Shown here one piece after another: positions 47,464 through 57,273 of a stretch of DNA of 64,000 bases. A program made the translations under genes and the position numbers. This DNA comes from Membranipora membranacea. Its lineage: Eukaryota > Bryozoa > Gymnolaemata > Cheilostomatida > Membraniporidae. The DNA lies in assembly GCA_914767715.1 (NCBI GenBank), contig OU612067.1, forward strand, positions 15,629,001 to 15,693,000, written 5' to 3'. The stretch's first letter is position 1. Each line of letters opens with the position of its first letter. The notes below the pieces were generated by a model. The model searched no databases and was not told the origin of the DNA. It worked only from the letters and a program-made list of their open reading frames with translations.

Positions 47464-48065
47464 GAATAAGATTGCATGGAGTAAATTGAACAAAACACAT
47501 GTTGTGATTGTTCAAGTGATTATGATCAACTTTGCATACTTGGAGCTGATGTTATTTTGGAACAGAGGGATAGAGATTGTTTTTATTGCGCATCATCAAT
47601 GATGAAGCAAGATTATTGTGCCGTTATCATTTAGTTCATCCAAGTTTAGGCTAAAAAATAAATTTTTCGGACACTTTAGTTTTCAAATCTCAAGTGTTGC
47701 TTAGTTTACATAGCCAACAGATGGGCACTTTCTCTTATTTCAGAACTTGAAATTACAAAATAATTCAGGCTCTCTCTCTCTCTCTCTCTCTGTCGACTTT
47801 TAGAGAGCCCATCTTCCTCCTAAAACAAATACAGCCAGGTATATACAAATCTGTGCAAGCTGTACTGGGACGGCCTGTGCACGTCAGCACTCTTGTAATG
47901 TAACCTATTGTCCCTCAGAGCGCTGCCGCTTGGTTTAACCAATTCAATTACATTGAGGTATGGATCAAGCAAATCAGCCCTATTCAATACCATATCTCTA
48001 TAGACTGTGTGCAAAACTGCATTGCTATGATTGTCCGAAAGGTGTAACGCCTATACATTCAAACT
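47300..48065 (+). repeat. Segmental duplication, left copy
   Basis: This matches about 63541-64000 in the same orientation. The best conserved part, about 47848-47980, is nearly identical in both (GTGCAAGCTGTACTGGGACG, then CCCTCAGAGCGCTGCCGCTT). The exon-like part is more diverged, and the left copy has about 190 extra bases in between. The right copy is cut by the window edge. Confidence 0.75.
47769..47793. repeat. (CT)n microsatellite
   Basis: About 12 uninterrupted CT units. It lies in the part of the left duplicate that is absent or changed in the right duplicate. Confidence 0.95.
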
Positions 48066-48786
48066 TATATTATTGTACATCCATATATATTGTTTACATC
48101 CCATAAGTATATATTGATTATAATCAGACGATGAATTTTAATTCAATCCTGGATTTCACTGAATTATTATTATTTAGCAGATTATCCGTTAAAAGTAACA
48201 TGACAAAGAAATGGACAGAAAGGGAAAATTGTAATGTACACAGTCCCATTTGTAATGCTAACAAACTAGGCTATTATTCTGAGGCTATCAATAGCCCATT
48301 GAGATGGATTATTAATTATACCTTTAGTAAAATTATGAAAATGCCTAACACAGTATTTCTAAATCTGAGCATTGATTGTTCCATCACTGTATTTATGATC
48401 TACAAGGACTTGATCTGATGAGGTGATACATTTCCTTTATGATAGTCAAGCACAAGCACACCCCCTCTCCCCCTTTACCTGTTTCGATTACTGGTTTTAT
48501 TAAAATACAATTTTCTGTTTTAGTGTAAATATTATCTTTATTGGCTGCTCTCGAGAACCTCTGTGGTTTACAATAAAGTCAATAGCTCATTACATAAACT
48601 ATTCAAAACAGTAGTAATTATAATGATAATAATAGCTGATAAAATCAAATGCAAAGACTGCTTAAAAAGGATGGATATTGGGGTTTAAACCTGCCCAAAT
48701 CTATAGATATTGATAATTATTCATTCATCACAATCGCATGCATAAAACGACAAGAAAATCCCTGTTAGGTGGTTGTTCATCTGTTT
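48066..48786. other. 3' flank of the minus-strand gene
   Basis: AT-rich. On the minus strand AATAAA occurs near 48572-48577 and 48531-48536, candidate poly(A) signals for the gene ending at 48787. A 95-codon frame at 48131-48418 on the plus strand has no domain or splice support. Confidence 0.45.
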
Positions 48787-49758
48787 TCATGTACTTGGTT
48801 TTGTATGTATTGTTATTGCCGTAGCTGGGTAATTAGGGGTACCAGACCTTTGAGAGACAGATCTGAGCATGCTGCCAATGTGACCACTCATCTTGTTCAA
48901 GTAGTGAGTGAATGATGAGTGTTGCTCCATCAGTGCCCGAAGTAGCGGATTACGGAAGATGAGCAGATTGATTATGTCTCTCCACTCAAGAACTTCATAC
49001 ATGATTATCCACATGCTTCTGGTCAGCGAAGGACTGCTGCCGCAGCAGATAAAAGTGAGAAATTTATAAATGTCTGATGTTTGCAACTTTTGCTCCGTCC
49101 TCGGCGCTAGCTGCTGCGGATAAACAATGTACCGGGCTGTTCTTATATCTTCAACTGTCAGTATTTGAGACTCAAGCTCATAAAATACTAACAGTAACTC
49201 ACGTGATGTAAAATATACCTCAACGAGTGCGTTGGAATCGCGAGGGCAAGGCGCTTCCGATGCACTCCAGGGACGGCGGCTGCGACCGACTGGGGGGCAA
49301 TCAGGCGGGGGGCTATATCCTAGATTGAGGCCAATACTAGCTACACTCCAGCTGATTACTGTGAGATACAGTAAACTCAAAAGCAAAAGTGCATATTGTG
49401 ATGACAAATCTTCTTTCGTTTCAGATTTGAAATCCATATGAACACCTAAGCTGTTCTGATTGATATGCATGGGAAAAAGTCCTCTTCTTCGTATTTCGTT
49501 ATCGAAGTTGTCGGGTTCATTGAGTTGTGCATCGTCATTAGCATCATCTGATTGATAACCAAAGTCCATGTCACCATGACGAGCCGGATCATTACCTGGG
49601 TCCTGTCCTTCTTCAGGGTCATCACCAGAGAAGTTAGATGAGAGGTCCGAGAAGTACCCACTGTCCAGTTGTGAGCTTGCTTCTGTAGTAGATTGATCAT
49701 CTTGAGCTTGCTCTGGTACAGCATACCCAGAAGATGAGCTGTCAGAACTGTCACTCAT
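48787..49758 (-). CDS. Acidic single-pass membrane protein with DSGxxS motif, 323 aa, unrecognised
   Basis: On the minus strand, ATG at 49758 opens 323 codons ending in TGA. A spliced 5' UTR is likely: consensus donor GAG|GTAAGT at 49927/49926 and acceptor TTATAG at 49770-49769, a 158-bp intron. Residues 1-90 are strongly acidic and Ser/Asp-rich, and contain DSGYFS (32-37), which fits the phosphodegron recognised by beta-TrCP ubiquitin ligase. Residues 122-146 (ALLLLSLLYLTVISWSVASI) form one membrane segment, followed by a Pro-rich link. Residues 175-305 are predicted helical (ELLLVFYELESQILTVEDI, EVLEWRDIINLLIF), with a Ser/Thr-rich tail. The open frame extends 91 codons upstream of this ATG, but that part contains the intron. 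No family is recognised; the membrane and degron roles are inferred. Confidence 0.65.
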   Translation of the reverse strand: MSDSSDSSSSGYAVPEQAQDDQSTTEASSQLDSGYFSDLSSNFSGDDPEEGQDPGNDPARHGDMDFGYQSDDANDDAQLNEPDNFDNEIRRRGLFPMHINQNSLGVHMDFKSETKEDLSSQYALLLLSLLYLTVISWSVASIGLNLGYSPPPDCPPVGRSRRPWSASEAPCPRDSNALVEVYFTSRELLLVFYELESQILTVEDIRTARYIVYPQQLAPRTEQKLQTSDIYKFLTFICCGSSPSLTRSMWIIMYEVLEWRDIINLLIFRNPLLRALMEQHSSFTHYLNKMSGHIGSMLRSVSQRSGTPNYPATAITIHTKPST

Positions 49759-49768
49759 TTTTCTGTCC

Positions 49769-49926
49769 CTATAATTTGTAATTATAAAGAATACTTGAAT
49801 TATTGAGGTCAATACTATAGCTCTGATGTAAGTTAGAGTGTATATCAAAGAACATTGAAACATTTTGTTCTGATCGGTCAGATAAGTGTAGTCTAACTTT
49901 TGTTTGGTTTCACCTTGGTCACTTAC
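49769..49926 (-). other. 5' UTR intron of the minus-strand gene (predicted)
   Basis: GTAAGT at the 5' end (minus strand, 49926-49921) and TTATAG at the 3' end, which lies 10 bases before the start codon. The upstream exon would begin somewhere between 49927 and about 50100. Confidence 0.5.
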
Positions 49927-51363
49927 CTCTTTTTTATGGTTTCTTGGATAATGACAGTCGACAAGCGTCCTTCTACTATCAAGACAACTGCTATAATGAT
50001 TCAGACTTATTATTGTACGAGAAATTATCATGTGATACGTTTGCGTTTGAGAATAGTTAGAATCTATGATTTATTTTGCCCGTTATTCAGCTCAACAGGA
50101 ATCACATCCCAAACTTTAGCCCATTTACTTCGCTAGAACCTGGGTACCCCGTTGACTAAAAATTTGGATGACTGTTGACTGGTAAACCAATGTTGTTGAA
50201 GACTTAGATAATTCTGATAATATTTTCATCTTCCAGTACACCCCCTTCTGTCATGTTGGACCAGAGTCTACCGAATTTCCCCTTAATTATAACGCAGTAA
50301 GCAAAGTGATGGTAATCCTCTAAGATAACCATCAACTCTCTGATTGGCTGAACTTATCTCTGAATCGTCAGCCCAAATTTCCACATAAAGTTATAAATAA
50401 CTTGAAGTTTTGTTACTACATTATAATCAACAAATATTTGATTGGACTCTGGTCAAAGCATCGTATGTTGATGTCATTATGTTATATCTTGATATCACAA
50501 TAAGTAAGCAGGATTAGTTCTTCGAACGATCCCTACTCGGGCTGCTATCCAAACTCATGTGAATGGACTAGTTCAAACCGGATCGGATTTGCCTGAATTT
50601 TAAGTCCCTAGCATTTTAATGGGGAGTTGCTCCAATTTCAAAAGTGAGCGACTTCGGATGCAGTCAAAATTGATATGACTCGATATATGATTGGCCTGAT
50701 CACTGCTTTATTGCTAGGGCCAGACAGAGCTATTGATTAGGAGTCATATAAAGTCTCTCAGCTCAGGCGTCAGTGATTGTGATCATGATTCCCAGTCATC
50801 TTCCCCAGTTGTACCAAACACGCTTAGTAGCAGTACTGTAAATACTGTCTAGAGGTAACTACACTCAAACGGCCATAAAAACAAATCTTATTGCTCATAT
50901 TTACATTTTGTATATGCCAATTATTTAACTGTTTCGAATTTGACAGTAGCTTAGTGAACCCATTAGGATATTCATTGGTTTAGGAAACATTGGAGTAGTC
51001 CCAATGCTGTCTTTCTTTTGCCGCTGAAAACTGCGTCTTCCTATATGGATTATAATATCGGATTATATGGAATGTGTGTTTGGTGATACTTGATATATCG
51101 GGTATCTTTTCTTCATTGTTGACGTGTGTATTGTCAGTACCAAAAATGGGCACTTGAGATATGTAGTTATATTCAGCCAGCCGCAGAAGTCAGAGGGTAC
51201 AGATAGATGTGAAAACAAATGCACCCAGTAACCTCCATGGTATTTAGTAGTCACAAGCATACACAACGAGCAGAGAGACGCAGAAGTAATCCATCAAAGA
51301 TGTAACGAAGACAACCGGAGCATGCTAATCCGGTCAGAAAATAGGAATTCCAGTGACGCAGTA
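49927..51363. other. Promoter side of the minus-strand gene and intergenic DNA
   Basis: AT-rich sequence without a recognised gene. It ends at a local direct duplication just upstream of the LTR-like repeat. Confidence 0.45.
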
Positions 51364-51739
51364 ATTTGGTTTTCCAACACGTCATAGTACCAAGTACCAA
51401 GTAATCTTCAGGGTGACACGGAAGTAATTAATCATGGAGTAACAACAACAAAGTCAGCCCAAAAATAGAACAATAAATTCCAGAAGGTAGACTGAGGAAC
51501 AGCAGCAATATACCACGTGACGTGACCACAGAACGGTTTCATATAACAAAGCCACAAGAGACACTAATCCACTAATCCGCTGACAACACGTCATAGTACC
51601 AAGTACCAATTAATCTTCAGGAATTTGGTTTTCCAAAACGTCATAGTACCAAGTACCAAGTAATCATCAGGGTGACACGGAAGTAATTAATCATGGAGTA
51701 ACAACAACAAAGTCAGCCCAAAAATAGAACAATAAATTC
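51364..51739 (+). repeat. Local direct duplication (~118 bp, two copies)
   Basis: About 51364-51481 and 51620-51739 are nearly identical: AATTTGGTTTTCCAA, CGTCATAGTACCAAGTACCA and ACAAAGTCAGCCCAAAAATA recur in the same order. A third partial copy (CACGTCATAGTACCAAGTAC) lies at 51588-51612. It sits directly upstream of the left LTR-like repeat. Confidence 0.9.
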
Positions 51740-51775
51740 CGAAACTTAACTTGCTTGGGGGTTAAGTTTCGGAAT
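51736..51775. repeat. Perfect 15-bp hairpin
   Basis: ATTCCGAAACTTAAC (51736-51750) and its exact reverse complement (51761-51775) surround a 10-base loop, TTGCTTGGGG. It directly adjoins the end of the local duplication. Confidence 0.9.
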
Positions 51776-51986
51776 AATAGTTTAGGATTAGATTCTTGTG
51801 TTTTAAAGAAGTAGGATGCTACCGATTTAAGATAAGATACCTCTAATCTGTGAAACATTAATTCAACATTGAATATAGAAATTGAACATCAATTTTAGAG
51901 TGACCACAGACTGATACCTCTTTCCTTCACTAGAAATTGGGTTGGAGTCTTTAGCTAATTTAACTTGGCTAAGAGGCCTGTGATAC

Positions 51987-52737
51987 TGATACACCGCCTT
52001 GATTACCTGATTGTGCTTCCAGGCACTATACAGAGATCAAGTAGGTGCTCATAATTAAAATCAGTCACCTAAGTTGAATAACAAAAATATCAAACGTACC
52101 TGAACACATTCATAAATAGTGATTGTGTCGTAATAACATCTAAGGATAATATTGACTTTGTGGTGTAAGAGCATTGTCTCAAAACTCATCAAGATTTTTA
52201 ATGTTAGAACAAGTCAGGGGTCTTAGCAGGTTATCGACAGGAACCTTTCTTAAACAACTCGAAGGCAACTTCTAGTGAAGCTAAGAAGAGGTCAGGCTCA
52301 ATAACAACCCCTTAGTAAATTGCTTTGTGGAGTAGTGGGAACCAGCTGTTCGTCACTAGAAATTAATAAGTTAAATACCTCGTACTCACCAGAGTGCTAG
52401 TATTACCAATTGGAACCACGTTTTAATAGATTTGAGCGATCTTGTCTTTCTTCAGTGCATGAAAGAGGAGGTAACTCCAAATTAGAACTACAAATAAATT
52501 ACACAACAATAAAGTGACATTTAGAAGTGTCCGGAGTGAAAATTTTAAAACCATTACTAGAACCATAGTTAGAACCAAATTTAAAAGTAAGACGGTTATA
52601 GAACAACTATACATACTAATAGTACACGGCATATACTTTAGTATAGGCGTAGTACCAATTCCGTTCCTCATAGCATATACTCTCTTAAAGTATATGCACA
52701 GTGAGTATATGCAGGACGACAATTTCCGTTCCTTACA
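51987..52737 (+). repeat. LTR-like direct repeat, left copy
   Basis: About 97% identical to 61562-62292 in the same orientation. It starts TGATACACCGCC and ends TTCCGTTCCTTACA, so TG...CA termini are possible. A Gag-type frame begins about 170 bases downstream, as after a 5' LTR. It contains a palindromic GCATATAC...GTATATGC. No primer-binding site complementary to a known tRNA end was recognised and no target duplication matches the right copy, so LTR status is probable but unproven. An 81-codon ATG frame on the minus strand (stop near 52423) encodes two hydrophobic segments and is preserved in both copies apart from its start. Confidence 0.7.
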
Positions 52738-52904
52738 GCTGTAGGTTTTGTGTAGATTAAACAGAGGATCGCCCGTTTCTACGTGTTGTTATAGGCAATA
52801 ATTAATTAGCATTAATAGTGCTTAGTAAGTGATAGCGATTTTTTAGTTTGAAAATTTAGTTATTTGTATTATTATTCCACTTTCTAATATACATTCAATT
52901 CAAT

Positions 52905-53360
52905 ATGCCAAAAGCGTTGAAAAAGCTTTGGAAACTTTTCAAGATTAAGATGAAGAGTTCAGGCAACAGAAGTCGCAAGTCTAATGATGAAGGAAGTGAC
53001 AGTGGAAGCATAATAGATGTGATAGACATGCCACACGGAATGGATTTTGGATGGATAGCAAGATCTAATCGGGCAAGACAAGAGAAAATCAGAGAGCTTG
53101 AGCCATCCAGTTATAGCAATGACAGTAGTAGTGAAAGTCAGGAAGAAGAGAGCTCTGATGTCAGTGAAGATAGTTATAATAGTGACAGCAGTGGAGAAAG
53201 ATGTAGCACTGACAGTAATGAGGACATCTTTGAAAGCCCAAGCAATCACATGGAAGACGAAAAATCAGATCTGTGGTCAAAACTAAACCCTCATCAACAA
53301 CTTGATGATGGACGTTCGTCACCCCTTCAATATCAATATCAATATAAGACTGTCGAATGA
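52905..53360 (+). CDS. gag: Gag N-terminal (matrix-like) ORF, 151 aa, ends at in-frame TGA
   Basis: An ATG 168 bases after the LTR-like repeat opens a basic amphipathic start (MPKALKKLWKLFKIKMK), typical of membrane-binding matrix regions. A Ser/Asp/Glu-rich stretch follows (residues 70-115: SNDSSSESQEEESSDVSEDS). It stops at TGA (53358-53360), but the next frame continues in the same register and resumes with ATG only two codons later. It therefore reads as the N-terminus of one Gag polyprotein interrupted by a single stop, through either readthrough or decay. The function, virion or capsid assembly, is inferred from position and the downstream domains. Confidence 0.6.
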   Translation: MPKALKKLWKLFKIKMKSSGNRSRKSNDEGSDSGSIIDVIDMPHGMDFGWIARSNRARQEKIRELEPSSYSNDSSSESQEEESSDVSEDSYNSDSSGERCSTDSNEDIFESPSNHMEDEKSDLWSKLNPHQQLDDGRSSPLQYQYQYKTVE

Positions 53361-53366
53361 GGTAAA

Positions 53367-54368
53367 ATGAAAGAACCAGAAATTATACGGACACAAGCTC
53401 ACATCTCAGTACCAAATCAAAATGCACACGCAGGTAAGTTTTTAAACACCAACCCATTTCCTGAACTGAGACAAAATTCTAGGGGGCATACTGATAAGAC
53501 TGTATCACTTCGTTTGAATAATAATGAGTTATTGAATCCCGTATTTGAATTCAAGCCTGAAATAAAACCAGAACTTCCTGATGGATTTTATGATTGGAAG
53601 AATGATTTTATTGAATTTGTTGATCCACAATGTAAAATTACAGGACATAGCGGTATGCCTAGAAGAGGTGCAGGTAAGAAACCTGCTAAGATCAGGAGAA
53701 ATCCTAGGATAGCAAGTGGTGCACCAGGAGATCCGTCTTATGGAGATGATTCTTCAAGCTCAGACAAAGAGGATCGTAGAAGAAAAATAAAGGCACCTAA
53801 GGATAAAGTTTCAGGCAAAAAGGACAATGGCAAACCTGGTAAGGAAAGAGAGAAAAAGAAGGGATCAGATAAACGTGACAAGAGAGACGATTCAGATGAT
53901 GACAGAAGGAAAGTTAGTAAGAAGGGAGACAAGCCAAGGAAACGCGGCAATGATCGAGACAAGGGAAGAGATGAAAGGAGAAATAAAGGTCATGGCTCAG
54001 GTGGCAAAAGAAAGAGGCCTGGTGACAATGGAGCCGATGGAGACAGTGATCCTAGCTCAAGTGAGGACAGTAGTGATGGAGGAAGTTCTGACTCTTGTGA
54101 TGATGGCAGGCAGAAGCATAAGAAAGGTAAGAGAAATAACAATAATATCATTCAGGTTTTGGGGATGCATGGTAGGGTGCCCGTTTTGGAGAAATATTAC
54201 AATTCATTTCAGGACAAAATCACTTTCACTGCATTAATAGACAGCTTTGAGCTACAGTCTCATGGTTTAGGGATCCCAAAATCTCAATGGGGAAGATTAA
54301 TAGCCACATACTTCAAGGAAAGTGCATTACTAGAATATCAATCAATCATCAAGGATAAACTAGGATAA
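53367..54368 (+). CDS. gag: Gag middle region with capsid N-terminal half, 333 aa
   Basis: Same frame as the preceding ORF. Residues about 100-265 are a very long charged, low-complexity linker of alternating basic (KDKVSGKKDNGKPGK) and acidic Ser-rich blocks. Residues about 268-333 (GRVPVLEKYYNSFQDKITFT, then SQWGRLIATYFKESALLEYQ) have the helix pattern of the N-terminal capsid domain in Ty3/gypsy-type Gag. The frame ends at TAA (54366-54368) in the middle of that domain, and the capsid continues one base out of register in the next frame. This is either a programmed +1 shift at CTA-GGA-TAA or a one-base indel. Confidence 0.7.
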   Translation: MKEPEIIRTQAHISVPNQNAHAGKFLNTNPFPELRQNSRGHTDKTVSLRLNNNELLNPVFEFKPEIKPELPDGFYDWKNDFIEFVDPQCKITGHSGMPRRGAGKKPAKIRRNPRIASGAPGDPSYGDDSSSSDKEDRRRKIKAPKDKVSGKKDNGKPGKEREKKKGSDKRDKRDDSDDDRRKVSKKGDKPRKRGNDRDKGRDERRNKGHGSGGKRKRPGDNGADGDSDPSSSEDSSDGGSSDSCDDGRQKHKKGKRNNNNIIQVLGMHGRVPVLEKYYNSFQDKITFTALIDSFELQSHGLGIPKSQWGRLIATYFKESALLEYQSIIKDKLG

Positions 54369-55722
54369 AATAGCAGATAATTATGATAAATTAGTTAAAA
54401 CATTAAATAAGGTATTCCGTTCAAGAGTTGGGTTGATAAAATCAACTGAACTGTTCACAAAAACAAAGGGGACAGATTCTGTGGGAAAATATTTCACTAC
54501 AATAACAAGCTTGGCAAAACAGACCTTCCCCGATGTAAGAGCACAGGCATTAGATGAAATAATTAAAACACAGTTTATCAGAGGATTGGAAACTAAAACA
54601 AAGCGTGCAATATTAAATAGAGGATCATTGTCATTACAGGAGACATATAAAATTGCGGAGCGCATTGAGAACACTATTGCTGTGCTTGGTAGCACAAATT
54701 ACCAAGATAATGGTCAACATAATTTGGACCAAGCCAATGCAATAATGCCAAATTATGATTATGAACTAATGCAATCGCTAGTTAAACAGGTCAAGCGATT
54801 AGGGGATATGCAGCGATCAGCAGAACAAGAAAACTTGCTATCTAATCGCATAATAACAGATTCACACCCATTTGACCCCAATAGAACAAACCTAAATGGC
54901 AACAATACTTCATCACCATGGTTAAATCCTCTCATTATAAAGCATGATCGGTATGGTAACTTAGGGTTTAATGATGATAATCAGGTTAGTTATGTTAATC
55001 CTGTACAATCCAGACCAAAAGTGCCACGAGTGAGACAAGGCTATAATAACAACAGGCAACCCTTTAGAAATGAGCGTAGACAGTTCCAAAACAGGGGTAA
55101 TTCCCCAAGATATAACCAACAGTCAAATTCCAACAACCAAGCCAATTTCAATTCACAGGAATCAAGGAAATTTGGAACCAGACAACCAAGTACTAATAAT
55201 AGAACTGATCCTGAAAGGACTATTAGAGAGTATGCTAGTCAAAATTTTCAGCCATCTAAAAACTTAAATCACAAGGGAGTGCAGACGTGTGATCGTTGTC
55301 ACAAGGTTGGGCATAATGCTATTTCTTGTAGATTCACACAAGAACAGCTTGATTATCTATCCTTTACAAACATGTTGAGAAATGAGACTAAAGAAATAAA
55401 TTTAGGATGTCCCACATTCAGTCAACAGGGAAGGGAAGCTCACAAAAAGACCAAACCACAGGTGGTTTCTAATACTCCGTCAAATTGGCTTGAAAGTATG
55501 ATAAATAAAACTATATGGAAAAAGAAGAAAAATAAAAATCAGGTTAAAAAGTTTGATCAAACCATAAAACAGGAATTGAAGGTAAAAGCCACAATTCCAA
55601 TGACAAATGAGCATGAAAAACTCAAGGACGCAGTAACTACAACATTGGAACCAGTCAACTCCCAACATGACGAAAAAGTTAGTGTGGAAGCAAAAAGATA
55701 TATACCTAAGACTTTGGAATTG
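54364..55722 (+). CDS. gag: Gag capsid C-terminal half and nucleocapsid zinc knuckle (5' part of a Gag-Env fusion frame)
   Basis: This frame is open from 54364, directly after a TAG, and runs without a stop to 57273; no ATG is needed if it is reached by the frame change. It completes the capsid fold: LTSLAK-type helix (KYFTTITSLAKQTFPDVRAQ), IIKTQFIRGLETKTKRAIL, then LSLQETYKIAERIENTI, the usual 'F..GL.......A...E' C-terminal capsid pattern. A Gln/Asn-rich basic stretch follows. The knuckle CDRCHKVGHNAISC (CX2CX4HX4C, codons about 286-299 counted from 54433) is at 55288-55329 and would bind nucleic acid. It is unusual that the same frame continues into a secreted-type glycoprotein domain from 55723. 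Confidence 0.75.
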
Positions 55723-57273
55723 ATGTTTGCAGTAAAATGTGTGATGATATTATTTCTTCTAATTTTTCCGAAATCTAATGGCTTGAGTGTTGGGTATTAT
55801 AATCCAATGATTTGTAATCAAAATGATGGTAGAGATTCACGCTCACCTCTGTTGATGAAATTAGAGCAACCCTCTGCATGTCCACAATACAAGCAATCCA
55901 ATTGTTGTATACAGGAAGTTGACTTGAAGTTCTTCCAGCTGCGTCCAAACCTAGAACAAGAAGTAGGGTATCTCTGTTACAAGCGTGCTACTACAATTTG
56001 GACATTTTTATATGTCTTTGCAAGTCAAAAACTGCAACGTCAGACACAGAAATATACAGCTGTGCCTAGGGAGACTTGTCGGAATATGATAGATAAAAGA
56101 AGGGTTTTAAATAAATTGTATGAAAAGGATAGGGAAATATCTACCCATTTATTATTAGATCCCACATATACATGGTGTTGTAAATGGTATAACCGTACTG
56201 TTTATGATTATGTGTTAGAAAAGGGCTATTTATATCTGGACAGACAAACTAAACAGATTAAATCATCACTAGGTAACATGCATGAATGCCATTATGGTAT
56301 TTGTGAAATTTCTGGATACGGTACCATATTATGGGAACCAATACAAAACAAATCCTGTCAATATATTGAAGGGGACACCAAATCTGGGGAACTTTGGAAT
56401 GAAAACTGGTTGTCATCCGATAAGACTTTAGGGTTAAGTTTTACCGAAAATGGGTATCGACGATTTGAGTTATGTCCAGAAACTGACCGACAAATCACAG
56501 CTATGCTGACTGATCAAGGGTATTATGTTTCTACAAATTCAGAAATATCCAATAACACTGGTGGCCCTGAATATTTGCCTGCAGTACCTAGTCAACATGC
56601 CTCTTCAGAGATTTTGGCTACATTTGCTATGTTCAATTTTATTGCGCAGTCACTAGAAATTTCAATTTGGAAAAATTTATTAAAAACTTTCTGGTCAGGA
56701 ATACAATATTTATGTGAACACGAACAGGCAGCAATACAATTTTTTGGGGCTATTATCAAATCAGAACCAACTTTTGCAATGAGGAAGTTGCTTTCTGATC
56801 AATATGTTACAGCTAGGATGTTAACAAGTGAGATTGTGGCTATTGACACTTGTACTCCTGTGAACAAGTTTAATATAAAGGACGCTAATATTCAGCCCAA
56901 ATGCATGAATAGAGTACCTATCAAGTTTAGTTGGAATGGCAAACATTATACAATTGGATATCTTGATCCATTGACTAATATAATTCACAAGAATGCGATG
57001 GAGATTGATTGTCATATAAGGAATTCGACAGTTTTCAGCATAAATGGTACCACTTTTGAATATATGCGGCATGATGGCAGTTACAAGACATTGGGACCAA
57101 TCATTGAGGTGAAAACCAAAGCATTTCATCCGAAAGATACATTCCAACCCTTACCACTAAATTATTATAAGGAAAGTTCGGAATTAATTCCGATTCCAAA
57201 TATATACTCAAAGGGTGAATTTGTAAACGATTTTGTTGAAACTATAGATGGATGCAGATACAATAGAAAATGA
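55723..57273 (+). CDS. Env-like glycoprotein domain fused in frame to Gag
   Basis: From an internal ATG (55723) the frame reads a signal-peptide-like segment (VMILFLLIFPKSNG). About 490 residues follow, rich in Cys and with five N-glycosylation sequons (NRT, NKS, NNT, NST, NGT), the composition of a lumenal viral-type surface protein. Blocks such as TWCCKWYNRTVYDYV and HECHYGICEISGYG, then LWEPIQNKSC, resemble the 'C.....C...G..LW.P....C' pattern of Env proteins in invertebrate LTR elements and related negative-strand RNA viruses; this comparison is from memory and uncertain. No C-terminal membrane anchor precedes the stop at 57271, so the domain is truncated, secreted, or anchored another way. 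Its position between Gag and protease is abnormal; Env normally follows Pol. Confidence 0.55.
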   Translation: MFAVKCVMILFLLIFPKSNGLSVGYYNPMICNQNDGRDSRSPLLMKLEQPSACPQYKQSNCCIQEVDLKFFQLRPNLEQEVGYLCYKRATTIWTFLYVFASQKLQRQTQKYTAVPRETCRNMIDKRRVLNKLYEKDREISTHLLLDPTYTWCCKWYNRTVYDYVLEKGYLYLDRQTKQIKSSLGNMHECHYGICEISGYGTILWEPIQNKSCQYIEGDTKSGELWNENWLSSDKTLGLSFTENGYRRFELCPETDRQITAMLTDQGYYVSTNSEISNNTGGPEYLPAVPSQHASSEILATFAMFNFIAQSLEISIWKNLLKTFWSGIQYLCEHEQAAIQFFGAIIKSEPTFAMRKLLSDQYVTARMLTSEIVAIDTCTPVNKFNIKDANIQPKCMNRVPIKFSWNGKHYTIGYLDPLTNIIHKNAMEIDCHIRNSTVFSINGTTFEYMRHDGSYKTLGPIIEVKTKAFHPKDTFQPLPLNYYKESSELIPIPNIYSKGEFVNDFVETIDGCRYNRK

